Part shown: positions 9,034-16,239 of the stretch, piece after piece
Layout: every line of letters starts with the position of its first letter
How positions within the stretch are numbered: the first letter of the stretch is position 1
Program-made: the position numbers and the translations under genes
NCBI GenBank assembly: GCA_001870995.2
Contig: MLAV02000016.1
Span: forward strand, 87,100-151,099
DNA from: Chitinophaga sp. CB10
GTDB taxonomy: Bacteria > Bacteroidota > Bacteroidia > Chitinophagales > Chitinophagaceae
Reading direction: 5' to 3'
DNA: 64,000 nucleotides
The notes under the pieces: generated by a model
Databases searched by the model: none
The model's input: only the letters and a program-made list of their open reading frames with translations
Told to the model about the DNA's origin: nothing

Positions 9034-9062
9034 TACGATTACTAAACTGAATTGAATTACCA

Positions 9063-9935
9063 ATGAAAGGAATTATCCTGGCCGGCGGTTCCGGCACCCG
9101 ATTGCACCCCATCACCTACGCGATCAGCAAACAGATTATGCCCGTTTATGATAAACCGATGATCTATTACCCGCTTTCCACCCTGATGCTGGCGGGTATC
9201 AAAGAAATACTTATCATATCCACCCCTCATGATCTGCCTGCATTCCAACGCCTGTTTGGAGATGGCAGCCAGCTGGGCCTTTCCCTCAGCTACGCGGAGC
9301 AACCGCAGCCTAACGGCCTGGCACAGGCCTTCGTCATCGGCGAGCAATTCATTGGTAAGGACAATGTGGCGCTGGTACTGGGCGATAATATCTTTTACGG
9401 CGCAGGCCTGGGTACCCAGCTGGCCAACAACGTGAACCCGGACGGGGGAATCGTATATGCCTACCAGGTATCCGATCCGGAAAGGTATGGCGTGGTGGAA
9501 TTTGCCGATGATATGAAAGTGGTATCCATCGAGGAGAAACCGGCGAAGCCTAAATCCAATTTTGCCGTACCGGGACTGTACTTCTATGATAATACCGTAG
9601 TGGAAATTGCGAAAAACCTGCAGCCAAGCCCAAGGGGCGAATATGAAATTACCGACGTGAACAAAGAATATTTGAAGCGCGGCAAATTAAAAGTATCTAT
9701 CTTACCCCGCGGTACCGCATGGCTGGATACCGGCACTTTCGACTCCCTGATGCAGGCTTCCCAGTTTGTACAGGTGATCGAGCAGCGCCAGGGAATTAAA
9801 ATCGCCTGTATCGAGGAAATCGCCTACCGTAAAGGCTTTATCGATGCGGCCCAGTTACAGCAACTGGCCAAACCACTGCTGAAAAGCGGTTACGGGCAAT
9901 ACCTGGAAACCGTGCTCCAACAAAAATTGATCTGA
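9063..9935 (+). CDS. rmlA: Glucose-1-phosphate thymidylyltransferase
   Basis: A 290-residue nucleotidyltransferase that makes dTDP-glucose from dTTP and glucose-1-phosphate, the first step to dTDP-rhamnose and other dTDP-sugars. The N-terminal signature GGSGTRLHPIT, the KQIMPVYDKPMIYYP block, GDNIFYG and EEKPAKPKS are all in the RmlA positions, and the length is typical. It is followed after 28 bases by a galE-like epimerase, suggesting a nucleotide-sugar operon. The other dTDP-rhamnose genes (rmlB, rmlC, rmlD) are not in the window. Confidence 0.93.
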   Translation: MKGIILAGGSGTRLHPITYAISKQIMPVYDKPMIYYPLSTLMLAGIKEILIISTPHDLPAFQRLFGDGSQLGLSLSYAEQPQPNGLAQAFVIGEQFIGKDNVALVLGDNIFYGAGLGTQLANNVNPDGGIVYAYQVSDPERYGVVEFADDMKVVSIEEKPAKPKSNFAVPGLYFYDNTVVEIAKNLQPSPRGEYEITDVNKEYLKRGKLKVSILPRGTAWLDTGTFDSLMQASQFVQVIEQRQGIKIACIEEIAYRKGFIDAAQLQQLAKPLLKSGYGQYLETVLQQKLI

Positions 9936-9963
9936 AAAAATAAATTGTAAATCTGAAATTATC

Positions 9964-10992
9964 ATGAAGGTTCTTGTTACCGGTGGTTGTGGCTATATTG
10001 GCGCCCATACTATTGTAGATCTGATTAATAATGGATTCGATGTAGTGTCTGTAGACAGCAACATCAGAAGTACCACGCAATTGTTGGACGGCATCGAAAA
10101 AATTACCGGAAAGAAAGTCCGTAATTACAAAGTGGATTTGTGCAACCTCGAAGATACGCATGCTGTTTTCCATGAAAACAGGGATATCGTAGGCGTGATC
10201 CACTTTGCAGCCCTGAAAACCGTTCCTGAGTCAGTGGCTGACCCTTTACTGTACTTCCACAATAACCTGACCTCCCTCGTCAATGTGCTGAAATGCGTGA
10301 AGGAATTCAATATTCCCAACCTCGTATTCTCCTCTTCCTGCTCCGTTTACGGCAATACCAAAGCCTTACCGGTAGTGGAAGAAACGCCGATCGGCGAGGC
10401 ACAGTCGCCCTACGCCCGCACCAAACAAATGGGCGAGCAGATAATTGAGGATTACAGCCGCGTAAACGACACCCAGTCCATCATCCTCCGCTATTTCAAC
10501 CCGGTTGGCGCGCACCCCTCCGGCCTGATCGGCGAATTGCCGCTGGGCAAACCGGATAACCTGGTGCCTGTGATCACCCAAACGGCGATAGGAAAAATTC
10601 CTAAAATGACGGTTTTCGGCGCTGATTACGACACCCGCGACGGCTCCTGCGTACGGGATTATATCCATGTTACCGACATCGCTGCCGCACATACGAAAGC
10701 GCTCCAATACCTGCTGGATCATAAAAATGAAACCAACTGCGAGATTTTCAACCTGGGTACCGGCAACGGCGTAACCGTGCTGGAAGCGATCCATGCTTTT
10801 GAAAAAATCTCAGGCGTTAAACTGAATTACGTGATGGGCCCCCGCCGCCCGGGAGATGTGATCGCCATCTATGCCAATAACAGCAAGGCTAAGGAAAAGC
10901 TGGGCTGGCTGCCACAGATTGGGATAGAGGACTGCATGCGCACGGCATGGCAGTGGGAAGTGAGCCTCCGTAATAAAGTTTTAAGTAATTAG
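9964..10992 (+). CDS. galE: UDP-glucose 4-epimerase
   Basis: A 342-residue extended short-chain dehydrogenase. The NAD-binding GGCGYIGAHT motif is at residues 7-16, the catalytic SSSCSVYG segment near 123-130, and the Tyr-x-x-x-Lys motif (YARTKQM) near 150. The C-terminal part carries the GalE signature RDGSCVRDYIHV and GPRRPGDV. It interconverts UDP-glucose and UDP-galactose, possibly also the N-acetyl forms; substrate breadth cannot be read from sequence. It follows rmlA closely and precedes a transketolase half-gene by 50 bases. Confidence 0.9.
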   Translation: MKVLVTGGCGYIGAHTIVDLINNGFDVVSVDSNIRSTTQLLDGIEKITGKKVRNYKVDLCNLEDTHAVFHENRDIVGVIHFAALKTVPESVADPLLYFHNNLTSLVNVLKCVKEFNIPNLVFSSSCSVYGNTKALPVVEETPIGEAQSPYARTKQMGEQIIEDYSRVNDTQSIILRYFNPVGAHPSGLIGELPLGKPDNLVPVITQTAIGKIPKMTVFGADYDTRDGSCVRDYIHVTDIAAAHTKALQYLLDHKNETNCEIFNLGTGNGVTVLEAIHAFEKISGVKLNYVMGPRRPGDVIAIYANNSKAKEKLGWLPQIGIEDCMRTAWQWEVSLRNKVLSN

Positions 10993-11042
10993 AAACCATC
11001 ATTCTAATTGTTTACTTTTATGCATCATTTTAAAAATCCGTT

Positions 11043-12005
11043 ATGGTAAAAGATATTCAACCGCTGAATGAAAAAGAAACCCGCGCCGGATTCGGCGAGG
11101 GTATCCTTGAAGTGGGTCGCAAAAACCCTAATGTCGTGGCGCTGACAGCTGACCTGCTCGGTTCCATGAAACTCAACGCTTTTATTAAAGAATTTCCGGA
11201 CCGTTTTGTACAGGTAGGGATTGCCGAGGCGAATATGATCGGCATCGCTGCAGGTATGACCATCGGCGGAAAGATTCCATACACCACAACATTTGCCAAC
11301 TTCTCCACCGGAAGGGTGTACGACCAGATCCGTCAGTCCGTAGCCTATTCCAATAAAAACGTGAAAATCTGCGCTTCCCACGCAGGTTTGACCCTCGGGG
11401 AAGACGGCGCTACCCACCAGATCCTGGAAGACATCGGGATGATGAAAATGCTGCCTGGCATGACCGTGATCGTACCTTGCGATTTCAACCAGACCAAAGC
11501 CGCTACCATCGCGATTGCTGACCATGAGGGTCCGGTGTACCTCCGCTTCGGCCGTCCGAAATGGCCTAACTTCACCCCGGAAAACCAGACCTTCGAAATC
11601 GGTAAGGCGCAAATCCTCCACGAAGGTTCCGACATTACCCTCTTCGCCTGCGGCCACCTGGTGTGGATCGCCATCGAAGCCGGTAAAATCCTGGAAGAAA
11701 AAGGCTACAGCGTGGAAATCATCAATATCCACACGATCAAGCCACTGGACGAAGAAGCGGTGATCAAATCCTTAAGCAAAACCGGCTGTGCTGTTACTGC
11801 TGAAGAACACAACGTACTCGGCGGCCTGGGCGACTCCATTGCACAGGTAGCATCCCGTCATATCCCGGTTCCTATCGAATACGTAGGTACCAACGATACC
11901 TTCGGGGAAAGCGGTAAACCACTGGAACTGCTCACCAAGTACGGCCTCGATCCGGCGCATATCGTTGCTGCTGCCGAAAAAGCAATAGCGCGTAAAAAGA
12001 AATAA
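11043..12005 (+). CDS. Transketolase, C-terminal subunit
   Basis: A 320-residue protein equal to the pyrimidine-binding and C-terminal domains of transketolase. It has the conserved glutamate in GIAEANMIGIAAG (activates thiamine diphosphate), HAGLTLGEDGATHQ, and the C-terminal EEHNVLGGLG. Many Bacteroidota split transketolase into an N-terminal (about 280 residues) and this C-terminal chain, usually encoded side by side. Here the upstream neighbour is galE instead, so the N-terminal chain must be encoded elsewhere. A terminator follows. Confidence 0.9.
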   Translation: MVKDIQPLNEKETRAGFGEGILEVGRKNPNVVALTADLLGSMKLNAFIKEFPDRFVQVGIAEANMIGIAAGMTIGGKIPYTTTFANFSTGRVYDQIRQSVAYSNKNVKICASHAGLTLGEDGATHQILEDIGMMKMLPGMTVIVPCDFNQTKAATIAIADHEGPVYLRFGRPKWPNFTPENQTFEIGKAQILHEGSDITLFACGHLVWIAIEAGKILEEKGYSVEIINIHTIKPLDEEAVIKSLSKTGCAVTAEEHNVLGGLGDSIAQVASRHIPVPIEYVGTNDTFGESGKPLELLTKYGLDPAHIVAAAEKAIARKKK

Positions 12006-12011
12006 ATGTAG

Positions 12012-12043
12012 AAAGCCACCGCAATACGGTGGCTTTTTCTTTT
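12012..12043 (+). terminator. Terminator after the transketolase subunit gene
   Basis: A perfect 10-bp stem (12012-12021 with 12027-12036), loop CAATA, followed by T-rich sequence. Confidence 0.92.
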
Positions 12044-12064
12044 ACCCCCTCCCTTCCCCCTATG

Positions 12065-12150
12065 AATGGTTCATATTTTTAACGGCACTGCATTAAACCC
12101 GCATCCGTTTTTTTTATCTATATTGGGTACCAAACCTGTCATGAACCATT
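12065..12150. repeat. 10-bp inverted repeat flanking the sigma-factor promoter region
   Basis: AATGGTTCAT (12065-12074) and ATGAACCATT (12141-12150) are perfect inverted copies. They bracket 66 bases that must contain the promoter of the ECF sigma gene, and the downstream arm ends 6 bases before its ATG. No housekeeping TAnnTTTG box is present between them. This could be an operator pair or an autoregulatory element; function is inferred. Confidence 0.5.
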
Positions 12151-12156
12151 TAACCT

Positions 12157-12708
12157 ATGGCTGTTTCACAGGACGATAAATCTCTTCTGGCCATATACCG
12201 CAATGCGGACACCAGAGAACAAGGCTTTACTTTAATTATCAGGAAATACCAGGAACGGCTGTATTGGCACGTGAGGCGCCTCGTTATTGACCATGACGAC
12301 GCCAACGACGTGTTGCAGAATGTATTCATCAAGGTCTGGAAAAATCTCGAAGGGTTCAGGGAAGATGCGCAACTCTACACCTGGCTTTATAAGATAGCCA
12401 CCAACGAGTCGCTCACCTTCCTGGAACAGCAGAAACGAAAACAGTCTGTTTCCCTCACAGATGTGGAATCCGGACTCAGCAATAAATTAAAGGCAGATGC
12501 GCAGTTTGACGCCAATAAACTGGAATGGAAACTGCAGAGAGCAATACTACAATTACCTGAAAAACAGAGGATTGTGTTTAACCTTCGCTACTACGATGAA
12601 ATGCCCTACGAACAAATGAGTAAAGTACTCGATACCTCCGAAGGCGCCCTCAAAGCATCCTATCACCACGCTGTCAAAAAAATCGAAGAATATATCAAAA
12701 ACAGTTGA
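12157..12708 (+). CDS. ECF-type RNA polymerase sigma factor
   Basis: A 183-residue sigma-70 family protein with only regions 2 and 4. Region 2 spans about residues 25-95 (HDDANDVLQNVFIKVWKNL; TWLYKIATNESL). Region 4 spans about 125-180 (LPEKQRIVFNLRYYDEMPYEQ; then a helix-turn-helix SEGALKASYHHAVKKI). It directs RNA polymerase to a small regulon, usually including its own gene. The next two genes encode a one-pass membrane protein and a periplasmic protein, the usual companions of such sigma factors. The promoter region lies inside a perfect inverted repeat. Confidence 0.93.
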   Translation: MAVSQDDKSLLAIYRNADTREQGFTLIIRKYQERLYWHVRRLVIDHDDANDVLQNVFIKVWKNLEGFREDAQLYTWLYKIATNESLTFLEQQKRKQSVSLTDVESGLSNKLKADAQFDANKLEWKLQRAILQLPEKQRIVFNLRYYDEMPYEQMSKVLDTSEGALKASYHHAVKKIEEYIKNS

Positions 12709-12733
12709 AAAAGCCAGTTATTGCAAGCTTTTT
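12708..12733 (+). promoter_or_regulatory. Possible attenuator hairpin between sigma and membrane-protein genes
   Basis: AAAAAGC (12708-12714) can pair with GCTTTTT (12727-12733), followed by three T-rich runs before the next gene. It could act as a partial terminator that lowers expression of the downstream genes relative to the sigma factor. The stem is short and AT-rich. Confidence 0.35.
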
Positions 12734-12811
12734 AAGGGTTTTTTAAAGTTTTTTGGGAGAAGATTAAAATCTAATTAAACCATTTATTGGACGAACTGTC
12801 TAAAAACAGTA

Positions 12812-13531
12812 ATGAAAAGAGGGAACGACATATTGAATGAATTAAAGCAGATCGCACCGGGAGCCGCCTGGCCTGCTGATCAACCGTTTTCGGCGCCTGC
12901 CGGATACTTTGATCAGCTTCCGGAGATGATTGCTGATAAAATTCGTTTGCAGGATGCGCTGGGCGCGCCTGTATCCCGCCGCTCCCCGCTTTCGCCGCCC
13001 CCGGAAAGCTACTTCGCGCAACTGCCGGCTGCTATTCTCAGCCAGGTGAAGGAAGTGTCCGTAGCGGAAGAACTGGAAGCAGTGTCGCCTTTGCTGGCCT
13101 CCCTGCCCAAAACCAACCCTTTCTCACTACCGGAAAACTATTTTGAAAATATTCAAACGGCTATTACCGAACCTACCCCGGTTATACCCATTAGTACAAC
13201 CCGGAAACGCCCGTGGCTACGGTGGGCTGCTGCCGCCAGCATCCTCGTTATCCTTGGCGTGAGTGCCCTGTTCTTTATCGGTAAGGAACATTACCACCAC
13301 GATTACAGCGATATCGAAAACCAGCTGACCGCCATCAGTGATGAGGATATCATCGCCTACCTGCAAAACCATGCGGACGCTTTTGACACCGAAACCATTT
13401 ATGCGCAGGCTGCAAAATCAGCAGTGATTCCTCAACTGGAAAAACAAATCCATGAAACAGTACCCGGCGAAGTACTTCAGCATTATATGCTCGAAGCCTC
13501 GCTTGCTAATGATGAATTACCCAATGAGTAA
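12812..13531 (+). CDS. Single-pass membrane protein with PxxYF repeats, candidate anti-sigma factor
   Basis: A 239-residue protein with one transmembrane segment near residues 137-157. The N-terminal, cytoplasmic part carries three copies of a short motif of the form P-x-x-Y-F-x-x-(L)-(P)-x-x-I: residues about 26-44 (PAGYFDQLPEMI), 62-78 (PESYFAQLPAAI) and 104-119 (PENYFENIQTAI). The C-terminal part (about 158-239) would be periplasmic. Position directly after an ECF sigma gene and topology suggest an anti-sigma factor, but it is not recognisable as a classical FecR or zinc anti-sigma protein. The repeats are the likely binding elements; this is inference. Confidence 0.7.
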   Translation: MKRGNDILNELKQIAPGAAWPADQPFSAPAGYFDQLPEMIADKIRLQDALGAPVSRRSPLSPPPESYFAQLPAAILSQVKEVSVAEELEAVSPLLASLPKTNPFSLPENYFENIQTAITEPTPVIPISTTRKRPWLRWAAAASILVILGVSALFFIGKEHYHHDYSDIENQLTAISDEDIIAYLQNHADAFDTETIYAQAAKSAVIPQLEKQIHETVPGEVLQHYMLEASLANDELPNE

Positions 13532-13534
13532 TAA

Positions 13535-14029
13535 ATGAGAAATTTTTATAGCATATTGATTTTTATTGCCGCATTGCTCACCTGCATCCCTCACGCTTTC
13601 GCCCAGCAGGATGATGCAGCCAAGCAGCAATTGAAATCAATAGAAATAGCCTACATCGCACGGACACTGGACCTTACGCCGGATGAAGCCCAGAAATTCT
13701 GGCCGGTGTACAATAACTATCGCGGCGAAATTGATCAACTCATTGCCGAAAAACAACGCAGCCGGAAATTAAACGAAAAGGCTGCCCGTGGCCTGGATGC
13801 CGACGCCATTGCCAGAAGCAATATGGACAAGGACCTCAGCTTCGATAAACGCATGCTCGACATCAAGACCCGCTACACCGCCGAGTTCCAGCGCGTGCTG
13901 CCCGCCCGCAAAGCCGGCGCCGTATTCAGCAGCGAACAGGAATTCAGGCGCATGATGATCCGCCATCTGAACAGCAATAAAAGAATCCAGCGTATCAATC
14001 AGCAACAAATACCTAAACCAAGACAATAA
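13535..14029 (+). CDS. Periplasmic sensor-like protein of the ECF sigma locus
   Basis: A 164-residue exported protein: the signal peptide ends at about AFAQ (residue 24), and the rest is helical and charged. The LTPDEAQKFWPVYNNY segment (residues 47-62) recalls the LTxxQ helices of Spy/CpxP-like periplasmic proteins; relatives beside ECF sigma genes in Bacteroidota are often annotated as sensors of ECF-type sigma factors. It starts 3 bases after the membrane-protein stop, so the three genes form one transcription unit. It ends in a basic tail. It probably senses an envelope condition; the signal is unknown. Confidence 0.75.
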   Translation: MRNFYSILIFIAALLTCIPHAFAQQDDAAKQQLKSIEIAYIARTLDLTPDEAQKFWPVYNNYRGEIDQLIAEKQRSRKLNEKAARGLDADAIARSNMDKDLSFDKRMLDIKTRYTAEFQRVLPARKAGAVFSSEQEFRRMMIRHLNSNKRIQRINQQQIPKPRQ

Positions 14030-14060
14030 GGCGCCTCTGGGGCGCCTGACGTATTTTTTC
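14029..14060 (+). terminator. Terminator after the ECF sigma operon
   Basis: A GC-rich 7-bp stem (14029-14035 with 14041-14047) starts at the stop codon and is followed by a T run at 14053-14059. The genes on either side converge. Confidence 0.6.
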
Positions 14061-14074
14061 CGCTTTTACTTTAC

Positions 14075-14431
14075 TTATTGCTGTTGCTTGTAATGCGCAC
14101 GCACTTCCTTTACCAGCCCCTGCCCGTTCAATACCATCATTTCCGCACTCAGGCTGTTATTGATGCTCTTGTAGTATAGCACGACTGAGTCTACGCCTTC
14201 GAGGATATGATACAGTTCAAAATGCAGATCAGGGTAGGCGGCAAGGCCCCGTAAAAAATAAGCGCGCAAAGCGGTTTTCCCTACCAGCTTACCACTGGGC
14301 TCATTGTTTAAGCGTTGTACAACGGGGGAATGAAACTCAATGTCTTCCGCGTAGTGCGACATGATCTCGTCTATATCATGGCTATTCCAGGCGGCTACCC
14401 ATGCCTGGCCAAATGCTTGTTTGTCCGTCAT
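14075..14431 (-). CDS. SnoaL-like / NTF2-fold protein
   Basis: A 118-residue soluble protein starting MTDKQAFGQAWVAAWNSHD. The pattern of an N-terminal helix, then DEIMSHYAEDIEFHSP and a beta-rich C-terminus (GVDSVVLYYKS; EVRAHYKQ) is that of the SnoaL/NTF2-like fold, used in small cyclases, isomerases and binding proteins. The frame extends upstream to 14533, but that part overlaps the AraC gene end, so the ATG at 14431 is taken. It is the last gene of an apparent MBL hydrolase-AraC-SnoaL operon. The reaction cannot be predicted. Confidence 0.75.
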   Translation of the reverse strand: MTDKQAFGQAWVAAWNSHDIDEIMSHYAEDIEFHSPVVQRLNNEPSGKLVGKTALRAYFLRGLAAYPDLHFELYHILEGVDSVVLYYKSINNSLSAEMMVLNGQGLVKEVRAHYKQQQ

Positions 14432-14520
14432 GCTTTTTTTGATTACAAGGTACGACTGGCGGCTGACAGGGTATTGGCTGAAAAGCTCATTTTTTCGCCG
14501 GCGCTGAGGCCCCATGCCGC

Positions 14521-15360
14521 TCACGCACTGCATCCGGCCTGGCGCCAGGCCACCGGCGTTACCCCGTACTGTTTGCGGAATAAGCGGTAGAAGTGTGAGA
14601 GGTCTGTAAACCCGGTGCTATAGGCGATTTCCTTCACCGGCAGCTGCCCGGAGCGTAGCAGCAGCGCCGCCCGCTGTAACCGCATCTTCCAAAGCCACTC
14701 CATAGGGCTGCAATCATACAATGCCCTGAACCGGCGTTTGAGGGTAGCCACACTCACGCAGGCTGCCCGGGCCAGGTCTTCCATCTCCCAATCCTCCTGG
14801 ATACCGGTACGCAACCGCTCCATGAGGGGGTCCATGCGGGAGCTGGCCACCCGCTGCAACATGGCCGCCAGCGCACTGTGCGAGCGCAACTGCCGCCACA
14901 GGAGGGCCTGCCATTCCCGTGGGTGCAGGTCCGTAACGGCGTTGCCCCGGAGCGCCGCCAGGACGCCTTGCAGCAGTTTCCTGCAATCGTTGCGGGGCAG
15001 CATTTGCATCTCCCCCGAAATAAACTGGTTTCCAGGCACGGGCCCACTGGTAATGACCTCATCAGGTAACACCATATTCAGACTGCTATAACCATTGCCT
15101 GTGTGCAATATCTCTGAACTCACCAGCGAGCCTGCGGGTATCACCAGCACATCGCCCTGGCGCAGCTGCATCACCTTATTGCCGCAATACATCCGCTTTT
15201 CCCCTGCCGTCACCAGGTTCACAACGGTATGCGGCACCAGCAGCTCATGCACGGCGGCGCTGGCATACATGCTGAAGGCCGCCCAGTCGCGGCCTTCAAA
15301 TTTTTCAGTATTGATATACGACTGCCCACTTAAACTAAAACTGTCATAGCGGCTGTACAT
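14521..15360 (-). CDS. AraC family transcriptional regulator
   Basis: A 279-residue regulator. The N-terminal half is a cupin-like sensing region (GDVLVIPAGSLVSSE). The C-terminal 100 residues hold the double helix-turn-helix of AraC proteins: MEDLARAACVSVATLKRRF and VKEIAYSTGFTDLSHFYRLF, followed by the family hallmark YGVTPVAWRQ. It starts 12 bases after the MBL-fold hydrolase stop, so the two are co-transcribed. It probably controls this operon or a linked metabolic step; the ligand is unknown. Confidence 0.9.
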   Translation of the reverse strand: MYSRYDSFSLSGQSYINTEKFEGRDWAAFSMYASAAVHELLVPHTVVNLVTAGEKRMYCGNKVMQLRQGDVLVIPAGSLVSSEILHTGNGYSSLNMVLPDEVITSGPVPGNQFISGEMQMLPRNDCRKLLQGVLAALRGNAVTDLHPREWQALLWRQLRSHSALAAMLQRVASSRMDPLMERLRTGIQEDWEMEDLARAACVSVATLKRRFRALYDCSPMEWLWKMRLQRAALLLRSGQLPVKEIAYSTGFTDLSHFYRLFRKQYGVTPVAWRQAGCSA

Positions 15361-15372
15361 ACCTGTGTCGAT

Positions 15373-16122
15373 TTATTCAAACCTGGCTGTCGGTTGTTTA
15401 ACATCGTGGTAGAACATAAAAGTCCAGCCTTCCTTTTTACCACGTTCCAGGAACTCCTGGCGCAATTCCATACTGCGTTTGCCATCATAGTCATACTTGG
15501 CGGCAAAGCGGTTTTTCATCTGGGAAATCTGCGGGGCTACGTCGCCGCCGAAGAACACCTTATCCTCGCCATCATCTACCAGGAATACCTGGTGATAAGG
15601 ACAGTGGCCGCCGGTAACTTCGTAATGGATGTACCCATCGATGGTACCGTTGCCGGTGGTGAACACGATATTATCCCGCTGCTGCAGGATCACGATATCT
15701 TCGGAATGGTAGGATTTGCCGGCATGCTCCAGGGCGTACAGCATTTCCTCGTTATTCACATAGTAAGTGGCGCTGGGGAAAGACAGGCTCCGTTCGCCGG
15801 TCACCGGATCCACGGAGGATATACCGCCGGAGTGATCCTTGTGGAGGTGGCTCATCATGACTTTCGTGATCTCCATCGGGTTGATGCCCTCGTTGATCAG
15901 GTTCTGGTGGATCTGCAGCACCCCGTCGTTGTTACGGAAGCCGAGGCCCGCATCAAAGAGGATGTAATCCCTATCGGTGATCACCAGGAATGGCTGAATC
16001 TCTACCAGGAGCGAGCCGTGAGGCCTGTCCTGCATCTTGTCTGTCTCCAGGTTAAATGGAGTGAATTGCTTGGTTCCGTCTACGGTAAATGACCCTTCGG
16101 ATAATGGTATAATACGTGCCAT
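15373..16122 (-). CDS. MBL-fold metallohydrolase
   Basis: A 249-residue cytoplasmic hydrolase with the metallo-beta-lactamase metal motif HLHKDHSGG (His92, His94, Asp96, His97), a later metal histidine in TGGHCPYHQ and aspartate in FFGGDVAPQ. The layout is close to lactonase-like MBL proteins, but a quorum-quenching role is not shown. It is the first gene of a three-gene minus-strand operon with an AraC regulator and a SnoaL-like protein. A -7 box sits only four bases before its ATG. Confidence 0.87.
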   Translation of the reverse strand: MARIIPLSEGSFTVDGTKQFTPFNLETDKMQDRPHGSLLVEIQPFLVITDRDYILFDAGLGFRNNDGVLQIHQNLINEGINPMEITKVMMSHLHKDHSGGISSVDPVTGERSLSFPSATYYVNNEEMLYALEHAGKSYHSEDIVILQQRDNIVFTTGNGTIDGYIHYEVTGGHCPYHQVFLVDDGEDKVFFGGDVAPQISQMKNRFAAKYDYDGKRSMELRQEFLERGKKEGWTFMFYHDVKQPTARFE

Positions 16123-16126
16123 TCAA

Positions 16127-16134
16127 CAAAGATA
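16127..16134 (-). promoter_or_regulatory. -7 box abutting the MBL hydrolase start codon
   Basis: The minus strand reads TATCTTTG, ending four bases before the ATG at 16122. If used, the transcript would be leaderless or nearly so. No TTG is seen at the -33 spacing. Confidence 0.45.
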
Positions 16135-16180
16135 CTAAGTAGTTTGATGTGATTTATACCGCCAACGGCAGGGTGGTTAT

Positions 16181-16223
16181 AAAAGGATGAGGGGAAAGCG
16201 CCGGCGGCACTTTCCCCTCATCC
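16181..16223 (-). terminator. Terminator of the mreB-rodA operon
   Basis: A perfect 14-bp stem (16185-16198 with 16210-16223) with an 11-base loop, followed on the minus strand by four T residues. It separates rodA from the MBL operon on the same strand. Confidence 0.88.
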
Positions 16224-16239
16224 CAATCATTTGCAGTGT

